Made by a program: the position numbers and the translations under genes. Under the pieces are notes generated by a model. The model saw only the letters and a program-made list of their open reading frames with translations. It made no database searches and was not told the origin of the DNA. This document shows, piece by piece, positions 20,059-26,457 of a stretch of DNA of 64,000 nt. This DNA is from Cohnella fermenti (GTDB taxonomy: Bacteria; Bacillota; Bacilli; Paenibacillales; Paenibacillaceae), in NCBI RefSeq assembly GCF_004801405.1, contig NZ_SSOB01000005.1:1-64000 (forward strand), written 5' to 3'. Each line of letters opens with the position of its first letter. Position 1 is the first letter of the stretch.

Positions 20059-21236
20059 GGCTCAAGCGGGGGGCCGCCCTGGCTGTCGTCCTGGCTTGCG
20101 CGCTTGGTCTCTCCGGATGCTGGGACAACAAGGAGATGGACGAATACGGTTACGTCCAAGGCGTCGCGGTCGATGCGGCCGAAGACGGGACGTTCGCTCT
20201 CGAGGTGTTGTTCTACAACCCGACCAACTCCATGTCGCCGAACGGCTCGGCCAAGTCCCCGGAGAAGCGGGGATTAACGATCAAGACCGACGGCGCTTCG
20301 ATGTTCCAAGCCATCCGCGAGATCCCGATGAAGCTCGGCCGCAAGGCCAAGTGGGATCACATGCGCGTCATTCTGCTCGGGGAGGACCTGATCAAGTCCC
20401 ACAATGCCGGGGAAGTGCTGGACTTCTTCTCCCGAGACCACGAGCCTCGCGGCACCATTCTTCCCATGATCGCAGAGAACAAGGCGGGCCCGTTCCTGAA
20501 CATCAAGCCCTTCATCGAGGAGACGATCGGCCAGCAATTCAAGCGAATGGAGACCGAAGGGGCCCATTATTCGGCCAAGACGTCGGGAATCCCGCTGTTC
20601 GACCTGGCGATTCATCTCAAGAGTCCGGCGCGGATCGCCGTCGTTCCTTACCTTCATCGCGACGGCTCGAGCGACAGGGCCATCGTCTCCGGGCTTGCCA
20701 TTCTGCGCAAGGGCAGGTTCGCCGGCAAGCTCGACGGCACGGACGCTTCGTCGTTCATGATGCTGGACAACCGATACCGCTCCGGCATTCTGGAAGTCCG
20801 TTGCGCGGGCGAGAAGAGTGCCCGTATTGAAGCGATGGAGTCGCTGGAGGTGTTGTCCTTCTCCAACAAGACGAAGGTGTCCATCGATGACGACGGCCGC
20901 GTCCATGTCGGCGTTCGGATTCGGATCAAGGGCACGGTAGGAGAGCTTCAATGCACGAAGCTCCACTCCCCGAAGGATACGAAGCGCTTCGAGGAGCGGA
21001 TCAGCGAGCAGGTGGAGAGCCAGCTTCGGCATACCGTGTCGATTCTTCAGCAGAACGGCACGGATGCGATCGGCATCGGCAACCGGATTGCCCGGAGACA
21101 CCCGAAGCTGTGGAGAATCTGGGAGTCGTCTTGGAGCGAACGGTTCGCGGAATGCCGGTTCGACTTCCAGATCAAGACGGAGGTCGTCGGCTCCGGAATG
21201 GACATCGGAACTCCGTTCAGCCAAGAGGAGGATTAA
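20055..21236 (+). CDS. Spore germination receptor C subunit, lipoprotein (Ger(x)C family)
   Basis: 393-residue lipoprotein: basic N-terminus, hydrophobic core and lipobox LSGC, then WDNKEMDEYGYVQGVAVD, the diagnostic opening of Ger(x)C proteins. Length is normal for the family. It is the peripheral, lipid-anchored subunit of the germinant receptor on the outer face of the inner spore membrane. Its ATG overlaps the stop of the A subunit (ATGA). The RBS of the next gene (AGAGGAGG) overlaps its own stop, so expression of the operon is tightly coupled. Confidence 0.93.
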   Translation: MRLKRGAALAVVLACALGLSGCWDNKEMDEYGYVQGVAVDAAEDGTFALEVLFYNPTNSMSPNGSAKSPEKRGLTIKTDGASMFQAIREIPMKLGRKAKWDHMRVILLGEDLIKSHNAGEVLDFFSRDHEPRGTILPMIAENKAGPFLNIKPFIEETIGQQFKRMETEGAHYSAKTSGIPLFDLAIHLKSPARIAVVPYLHRDGSSDRAIVSGLAILRKGRFAGKLDGTDASSFMMLDNRYRSGILEVRCAGEKSARIEAMESLEVLSFSNKTKVSIDDDGRVHVGVRIRIKGTVGELQCTKLHSPKDTKRFEERISEQVESQLRHTVSILQQNGTDAIGIGNRIARRHPKLWRIWESSWSERFAECRFDFQIKTEVVGSGMDIGTPFSQEED

Positions 21237-21239
21237 GCC

Positions 21240-21473
21240 ATGTTGACCAAAACCGTCTGTTTCGCCTTGCTGGCCGTCGCCATGCTGACGGCCGATCTCG
21301 CCCGACTTCGCCCCGCCGGCTTCAAGGAGAAGCTCGTCTACGGGACGCTGCTGGCGGCGATCATGTACCTCGGCGTCGTCTTTATTGCCCGCAAGCTGGA
21401 GTGGCCCAACCTGGACACGCTGTTCGATCTGTTTAACGGACCTGCGAAGAAGCTGGTCAAATCCTTGTCTTGA
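21240..21473 (+). CDS. Small two-transmembrane protein of the germination operon (D-subunit-like)
   Basis: 77 residues with two hydrophobic helices (about 5-20 and 33-50) separated by a charged loop (RLRPAGFKEK), then an amphipathic C-terminus. ATG follows AGAGGAGGATTAAGCC. It lies between gerC and gerB. Small 2-TM 'D' proteins encoded in or near ger operons modulate receptor function in several Bacillus species; position, size and topology fit that role, but sequence-level membership is inference. It is certainly translated given the RBS and the operon position. Confidence 0.75.
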   Translation: MLTKTVCFALLAVAMLTADLARLRPAGFKEKLVYGTLLAAIMYLGVVFIARKLEWPNLDTLFDLFNGPAKKLVKSLS

Positions 21474-21533
21474 CATCGCACGGGGAGCCGTTCTCTGTTC
21501 TCCCCTTGGCGCGAAGGAGGTGCCGATAACCGC

Positions 21534-22652
21534 ATGAATCAACCGTCAAGCATCGGGTCCGTTCAGATGGCCTCTCTATTCCTGTTCTTCATGACGGGCT
21601 CCTCCATCGTGCTCGTACCGTCTCCGCTCACCCACGAGGCAGGCGCCGGCGCTTGGATCTCCCTGCTTCTCGCCTGGTGCATGGGCGCGGTTTATCTGGC
21701 GTGCATCCTGTATCTCTACCGCAAGCACCCGGACCTGTCGCTGGTCGGCAGCAGCCGCCTCGCGCTGGGCAAGCTTCCCGCCAATCTGCTGATGATTCCC
21801 GTCGTCGTTCTGATGTTCTGGAACGTAGCCGGCATCGTCAGCGAGATCGGGCTGTTCTTCAGGAGCACCATGCTGAAGGAGACGCCCACCTATGTCGTGA
21901 ACTCCTTGATGTTCGTCATGATCTCGCTCACCGCAAGAGCCGGCATCGTCGTCATCGCCCGGATGTCGGCGCTGCTGCTTGCGATGATGGTCGCCTTCAT
22001 TGTCGTCGTTCTGCTGCTGGTGTGGAACCTGTACGAGCCTGATTTTCTGCTGCCGATCCTGCCTAACGGAATGGGTCCCGTGCTTCATGCCGCCTACATC
22101 GTTTACGGGTTCCCCTATTCGGAGCTGATCGTCTTCGCCTTTATCCTGCCGCTTGTCCGGCGGGAGGAATCGCACAAGGTCCGCAAGCACCTCTACATCG
22201 CCTTGTCGATCAATGGGCTGCTGCTCATGCTCTCGGTGATCGGCAGCCTTATGGTGCTCGGACCGCTTACCGGCGATCTTAAGTATTCGCTGTTCCAGCT
22301 TGCCCGGCTCATCTTCGTGCGGGAGATCATCGAACGGATCGAATCGATTATCGGCTTCTCGCTTATTGTCGGCTTCTACTTCAAGGCGTCGATTCTCCTG
22401 TTCATTCTTGTTCGCACCGTCGCCGAATGGCTGAACCTGCGCGACGAGAAGCTGTTCACGCTGCCGATCGCCTTCGTGTGCCTGCTGTTGTCCGTCACGA
22501 CCTACACGCAGGAAGCGTCGCTTGACGAGATGGTGAACGTCGTCTGGCCGCTGCTCAACAACCTCTGCTACGTTCTGCCGATGCTCGCGGTCGCTGCGGT
22601 TACGCTCGTACGCCGGCAATCGCCCCCCGACGCCTCCCGTTCTCCCGAATGA
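21534..22652 (+). CDS. Spore germination receptor B subunit (GerB, APC-type permease family)
   Basis: 372-residue integral membrane protein with about ten hydrophobic segments and the N-terminal QMASLFLFFMTGSSIVL signature of GerB/spore permease proteins, which belong to the amino-acid/polyamine/organocation superfamily and bind the germinant. Full length for the family. Start follows GAAGGAGGTG. It is the last gene of the gerA-gerC-2TM-gerB operon, about 60 bp after the small gene. The order A-C-D-B differs from the classical A-B-C order. Confidence 0.93.
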   Translation: MNQPSSIGSVQMASLFLFFMTGSSIVLVPSPLTHEAGAGAWISLLLAWCMGAVYLACILYLYRKHPDLSLVGSSRLALGKLPANLLMIPVVVLMFWNVAGIVSEIGLFFRSTMLKETPTYVVNSLMFVMISLTARAGIVVIARMSALLLAMMVAFIVVVLLLVWNLYEPDFLLPILPNGMGPVLHAAYIVYGFPYSELIVFAFILPLVRREESHKVRKHLYIALSINGLLLMLSVIGSLMVLGPLTGDLKYSLFQLARLIFVREIIERIESIIGFSLIVGFYFKASILLFILVRTVAEWLNLRDEKLFTLPIAFVCLLLSVTTYTQEASLDEMVNVVWPLLNNLCYVLPMLAVAAVTLVRRQSPPDASRSPE

Positions 22653-22790
22653 TCGCTTCGGGAATATTTTTCTTTACGAATTCATAATTTAGAACGCATG
22701 TTCTGTAGGAATCAGTCGTATCTTGCCGAATTCTAACAATCGATAGGTATAGAGAATCAAGGCGTAGTCCTTTCGACTTGTTCGCTCAAA

Positions 22791-22873
22791 CCGATAATCG
22801 CAAACCTTCCGAAAGGCAGGGACGCAAAACCTATGGGCCTAAGGAATTCGTTCTATGGCAGCCGGGATACCGA
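22791..22873 (+). ncRNA. Cyclic di-GMP-I riboswitch (GEMM-I)
   Basis: The 5' leader of the EAL gene carries the GEMM-I consensus: GCAAACC, a GAAA tetraloop hairpin (CCTTCCGAAAGGCAGG), the invariant GGGACGCAAA joining segment, GGGCCTAAGG as tetraloop-receptor arm, and ATGGCAGCCGGGATACC at the 3' side. Known function: binds c-di-GMP with high affinity. The downstream genes make or degrade the same molecule, so this is feedback control. Confidence 0.92.
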
Positions 22874-22898
22874 AATTGTCGTTCATAGAAAGGAATTC
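22843..22898 (+). promoter_or_regulatory. Possible RBS-sequestering alternative helix of the riboswitch
   Basis: GGAATTC-G-TTCTATG at 22843-22857, inside the aptamer, is complementary to CATAGAA-AG-GAATTC at 22884-22898, apart from the central one or two bases. The second strand contains the Shine-Dalgarno-like AAAGGA before the start at 22907. The aptamer fold and this helix should exclude each other, suggesting translational control with ligand turning expression on. The pairing is seen in the sequence; the direction of control is inference. Confidence 0.5.
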
Positions 22899-22906
22899 TT
22901 AAGACG

Positions 22907-23680
22907 ATGGATAGAATGATTGCTCAGCGGAATTTTTATCACGCCTTCCAGCCGGTCATGCATCTTGACAATCAAGCCGTATTCGGTTATGAAGCCTTGA
23001 TTCGAAGCGAAACCGTCGCTTCCCCCGATTTGCTGTTCAAGATGGCGAAGGAACAGAACAAGCTGTTCGAGCTCGACCTATTGTCCATTTCCCGCGCCAT
23101 GGCCGTTTTTTTTACGAATAGAAGAATAAGGGATTCGAGCGAGGTTCTATTCCTGAATGTGTTCCCCTCTTCGCTTGCCGACGAGTCCTTCCGGCAGACT
23201 GTGGAAGAGGAGCTTCGCGACTATCGACAGATGGCGCACCGAATCATATTTGAGATTAATGAAGAGATGTCCCAGGCGGACGCCTGGAACGACGAGCGGT
23301 TTATCGGGAACATCCGGTTCCTTCGCCGCATCGGATTCCGCGTAGCGTTCGACGATGTGGGAGACGGAGCGACGACGTTCCGCAACATTATCGAGATTGC
23401 TCCGGATTTTATTAAGCTTGACCGATATTTTGGCCAGAAACTATCATCCTCCGAGCAGAAACAGAAGGTTCTGAGGCTGTTTGCGGAGTACTGCAACAAC
23501 GAGACTGGGCTGATCCTGGAAGGAATCGAGGAAGCGGAGGACTTGGCGCAGGCCCGGCACCTGGGCGTTCGGTTGGGGCAAGGGTTCCTGTTGTCCGAGC
23601 CCCGGCGATTGTCGGACCTGATCCCCCAGGAAGACGTTCCTTATCATTACGGCAAGGGAGTAAGAAATTGTGGAAGATAG
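22907..23680 (+). CDS. EAL-domain cyclic di-GMP phosphodiesterase
   Basis: 257-residue stand-alone EAL domain, predicted to cleave c-di-GMP to pGpG in the cytoplasm. Metal and catalytic residues of active EAL proteins can be found in order: Glu in GYEALIR, Asn in LFLNVFP, Glu in IIFEINEE, the Asp pair in AFDDVGDG, Lys in IKLDR, Glu in LEGIEEAEDL and Gln in GQGFLLSEP. There is no sensor domain, so its control is likely via expression from the upstream c-di-GMP riboswitch. The next gene starts inside its 3' end. Active enzyme is the most likely reading, since no key residue appears lost. Confidence 0.92.
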   Translation: MDRMIAQRNFYHAFQPVMHLDNQAVFGYEALIRSETVASPDLLFKMAKEQNKLFELDLLSISRAMAVFFTNRRIRDSSEVLFLNVFPSSLADESFRQTVEEELRDYRQMAHRIIFEINEEMSQADAWNDERFIGNIRFLRRIGFRVAFDDVGDGATTFRNIIEIAPDFIKLDRYFGQKLSSSEQKQKVLRLFAEYCNNETGLILEGIEEAEDLAQARHLGVRLGQGFLLSEPRRLSDLIPQEDVPYHYGKGVRNCGR

Positions 23681-24023
23681 AAAAAATTATTCTAGAAAAG
23701 CAACCCTGTCGCTTAAAATCTCCGAATTCGAGATGCCTCCCATGCAAGATTTGCTCATCATCGGGAGGCGTGCTCCGATCGGGCCGGAAGCCGTTCGAAG
23801 GATGGCCGAAGCCTTGAGCCCCGAGCAGTTCTCCATCGTTCGCGTCGAGCACCCGAAGATCGAAGCCGTGCTTGTCCGTTCGTCCTTGCTTCAGATGCTC
23901 GAGGAACGAGTGCTGATCAACATTATCATTGAAGAAGCGGAAGCTATGATCAGCGATACGATGGTTCTTCGTTCGGAGCTGAAGGTAGCCGTATCCGTTC
24001 AACGCGAGGTGGACATGTCATGA
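23670..24023 (+). CDS. Unknown 117-residue protein in c-di-GMP operon
   Basis: Not recognised. GTG start at 23670 lies inside the end of the EAL gene (11-bp overlap) with GGGAG about 12 bases upstream; the stop overlaps the ATG of the CBS-GGDEF gene (ATGA). No signal peptide or membrane segment. Residues 25-75 look alpha/beta (DLLIIGRRAP, FSIVRVEHP, EAVLVRSSLL), followed by an acidic helix (LEERVLINIIIEEAEAM) and a final strand-like segment. Tight coupling on both sides shows it is a real gene, probably working with the two c-di-GMP enzymes as adaptor or sensor; that role is inference. A shorter ATG start within the frame (M22) is possible. Confidence 0.75.
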   Translation: MEDRKNYSRKATLSLKISEFEMPPMQDLLIIGRRAPIGPEAVRRMAEALSPEQFSIVRVEHPKIEAVLVRSSLLQMLEERVLINIIIEEAEAMISDTMVLRSELKVAVSVQREVDMS

Positions 24024-24817
24024 AGGTTGGGGAGGAAATGACCCGCACCGTGTATAGCGTAACGTCCGACCGAAGCGTGCTTCACGCATCCGATCTGATG
24101 GGGATGCATCTCATCGGCTCGCTGCTTGTCGTCGACTCGGGAGCTGTCGTTGGCATCATCACCTCGCGCGATGTCCGTTCCACCCATCCGAACCGGATTG
24201 TCGCCGATGCGATGACCCCGAATCCGATCCAAGTGCCCGAGGACACCTTCGTCTGGGACGCCCTGAACGTGATGAAGCAGCACGGCATCGAGCGCCTTGT
24301 CGTATATTCGGACGAGGGCTCCCCTGCCGGCATCGTCACCCGGGAGAAGCTCGCTTCCCGGTTGGCCGAATGGACCGATTCGATGACAGGCTTGTTCAAG
24401 GCTCCTTATATTGAAGCGATTGCGAACGCCTGGCTCAGCAGCGGGGAGACGTTCCACTTCCTCTTCGTCGATCTTAACGACTTCGGCAGCATCAACAAGA
24501 AGTACGGCCACCCTGTCGGAGACGATCTTATCCGAGGCTTCGCGGAGAAGCTCGTATCCGTATTCGGTCAGGAGGCTTCGCTGTGCCGTTATGCGGGAGA
24601 CGAGTTTGCCGTCCTGACCCGGAATTCCGCTTCCTTCGTCCGGAGCGCCATCGATACTCTCTCAAGCGGCTTGTCCGTCGGCCCGGCCAAGCTGACCGCA
24701 TCCGTCGGATGGATGGACATGAGCCGAATCGCGGATAGAGATGCGTTGACTTTCCGGGAGCTGGTGATGCGGGCAAGCCTGTTGTCAACGAAGTACAAGC
24801 CGGCAGGCAAGTCCTGA
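24020..24817 (+). CDS. CBS-pair GGDEF-domain protein (putative diguanylate cyclase)
   Basis: 265 residues. An N-terminal CBS pair (about 1-120: MTRTVYSV...GIITSRDVR and AMTPNPIQVPED...GIVTREKL) probably binds an adenine nucleotide and regulates the C-terminal GGDEF domain (about 125-260). The domain opens with DSMTGLFKAPYIE and has metal/substrate residues in FLFVDLNDFGSINKKYGHPVGD. The signature is AGDEF rather than GGDEF (CRYAGDEFAVL); AGDEF is tolerated in some active cyclases. No RxxD inhibitory site is apparent in the usual place. ATG overlaps the preceding stop. With the EAL enzyme it forms a synthesis/degradation pair under one riboswitch. Confidence 0.88.
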   Translation: MKVGEEMTRTVYSVTSDRSVLHASDLMGMHLIGSLLVVDSGAVVGIITSRDVRSTHPNRIVADAMTPNPIQVPEDTFVWDALNVMKQHGIERLVVYSDEGSPAGIVTREKLASRLAEWTDSMTGLFKAPYIEAIANAWLSSGETFHFLFVDLNDFGSINKKYGHPVGDDLIRGFAEKLVSVFGQEASLCRYAGDEFAVLTRNSASFVRSAIDTLSSGLSVGPAKLTASVGWMDMSRIADRDALTFRELVMRASLLSTKYKPAGKS

Positions 24818-24827
24818 TCCGGCTCGC

Positions 24828-24871
24828 AGCCGCTGGTCTCTCCCAAGCGAGTTGACCTGCGGCTTGTGTTT
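24828..24871 (+). terminator. Probable terminator of the c-di-GMP operon
   Basis: AGCCGC-T-GGT pairs with ACC-T-GCGGCT (one mismatch, loop of about 17) and is followed by TGTGTTTG. It sits just after the CBS-GGDEF stop codon. The U-tract is weak. Confidence 0.5.
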
Positions 24872-25386
24872 GATTGCAGTCGTCTCGCCGAGCCGAAATA
24901 ACCGATCCAAGCGGCATCATCCGAGCAGATCCATCCAAGCAGAACCATCTATTTCTCGGCAACTCTCTCGACAACTATTTCTCTAATTCTCCCTTGGCAA
25001 CTATCTCCTGGCAACTATCTCCTGGTGACTATCTCGCTACTCTCTCGACAACTACTTCTCCCGCAATGTCCCTACGCCATGCTATTCGCCCCCTGTTCCG
25101 CCGCGGTCGGCATGCCGATGAGAGGCGTGACGGAGGGGTGTTAGGGATCTCGGCCACGGAGGTATTTTCCATATTATGGTTATTATAGAGGTGCTATCCC
25201 CCTTTTGAACGCTTATGCTTCTTCTCCCCGACACTCAGGAACCTCCCTTTACCGACCATGGCCTTCGGTCTCAGGTTGGCTTGTCCACCCTGCACGCAGC
25301 ACGAGGCGCAGAATCGTCCCGACCATCTCCGACCTTTGACCATCGCCGCTCTCTGCCCGCAGCCGGATGTTCCCCGCGACTCCCTT
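24872..25386. other. Intergenic region with degenerate short repeats
   Basis: No gene seen. About 24957-25060 holds imperfect tandem copies of CTATCTCCTGGCAA and CTCTCGACAACTA words. The rest is featureless. Small reading frames across it lack an RBS. Confidence 0.55.
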
Positions 25387-25426
25387 CCTGAACGAAAGGG
25401 AAAGGAGACCTAATGCCGCCAGAGGG
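25387..25426 (+). repeat. 40-bp conserved intergenic element, copy 2
   Basis: Plus-strand copy of the element at 15283-15322 (CCTGAACGAAAGGGA...CCTAATGCCGCCAGAGGG), in inverted orientation relative to copy 1 and about 10 kb away, just before the 51-bp repeat array. Confidence 0.8.
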
Positions 25427-25517
25427 TATAAGGCGCGGAGGATAGCCGTACTGGATGGCAAGCAGAGCGTCGTTGAGCGGATTCCTTCACTAACTCCGCC
25501 CAATCAGCCTCTTCACA

Positions 25518-26283
25518 AATGTGTGGTATGGACTACCATACATCGGCGCAATAGCAGGATAACGAGCAAATGTGTGGTATAGGGTACCGTACATCGGCGG
25601 AATAGCACGGCAACAAGCGAATGTGTGGTATGTGAGGTACCATACATCGGCGGAATAGCACGGCAACAAGCGAATGTGTGGTATAGGGTACCGTACATCG
25701 GCGGAATAGCACGGCAACAAGCGAATGTGTGGTATGAGGTACCATACATCGACGCAATAGCGGGACAACGGGCGAATGTGTGGTATGGGGTACCATACAT
25801 CGGCGGCATGGCGAGGCAACGGGCGAATGTGTGGTATGAGGTACCATACATCGGCGGAATAGCACGGCAACAAGCGAATGTGTGGTATGAGGTACCATAC
25901 ATCGGCGGAATAGCACGGCAACAAGCGAATGTGTGGTACGGGGTACCATACATCGGCGGAATAGCACGGCAACAAGCGAATGTGTGGTATGGAGTACCAT
26001 ACATCGGCGGAATAGCACGGCAACAAGCGAATGTGTGGTATAGGGTACCGTACATCGGCGGAATAGCACGGCAACGAGCAAATGTGTGGTATAGGGTACC
26101 GTACATCGATGCAATAGCAGGACAACAAGCGAATGTATGGTATGGAGTACCATACATCGGTGCAATAGCAGGACAACGGGCGAATGTGCGGTACGGGGTA
26201 CCGTACATCGACGGGTTGGCGCGACAGCGAGCAAATGTGTGACGCGGGATACCATACATCGGCGGGGTGTCGGGAAGAAGAGG
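25518..26283. repeat. Array 1: fifteen 51-bp tandem repeats with a central palindrome
   Basis: Units start at 25518, 25569, 25620, 25673, 25724 and then every 51 bp to 26234; the third unit is 53 bp and the last is partial. Each opens with AATGTGTGG, then an inverted repeat of the form GTAT-gg-GGTACC-ATAC, then CATCGGCGGAATAGCACGG and CAACAAGCG. Left and right arms vary between GTAT/ATAC and GTAC/GTAC, keeping most pairs in RNA if G-U is allowed. Because 51 is a multiple of three, several frames on both strands are open as 17-residue repeats; none has an RBS, so I do not call a gene. It lies between convergent genes. Confidence 0.93.
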
Positions 26284-26287
26284 CAAA

Positions 26288-26332
26288 GAGGCTGTCTCAA
26301 GAGGGTCATAACAAGACCTGAGAGACAGCCCC
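26288..26332 (-). terminator. Hairpin terminator beyond the GH3 gene
   Basis: GGCTGTCTC (26290-26298) and GAGACAGCC (26322-26330) form a perfect 9-bp stem; on the minus strand CTCTTTGCC follows. It lies about 125 bases past the GH3 stop. The T-run is short. Confidence 0.55.
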
Positions 26333-26362
26333 TTGCATGGCAGAACACGGCCGAGGTTACGC

Positions 26363-26450
26363 ACGCCGCTCTTGCTCTTGCCCTTGCTCTTTCCGTTGCC
26401 TTTGCCTTTGCTCCTGCCCTTATTCCCGCCCCTACTCCCGCTCTCGCCTA
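26363..26450. repeat. Degenerate CTTGCT-like simple repeat
   Basis: A pyrimidine-rich stretch of imperfect hexamers (GCTCTT, GCCCTT, GCCTTT, GCTCCT) just after the GH3 stop codon. Probably slippage-derived. Confidence 0.6.
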
Positions 26451-26457
26451 GCGAGCT

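Noticed and set aside
25518..26283. CRISPR array
   Set aside because: No unique spacers: the full 51-bp unit is repeated, and no cas genes are near.
25490..26364. Open reading frames of 200-280 codons on both strands encoding 17-residue repeats
   Set aside because: They exist because the 51-bp unit is a multiple of three and free of stops in several frames at once. No RBS, no signal or domain, and frames on opposite strands are equally open.
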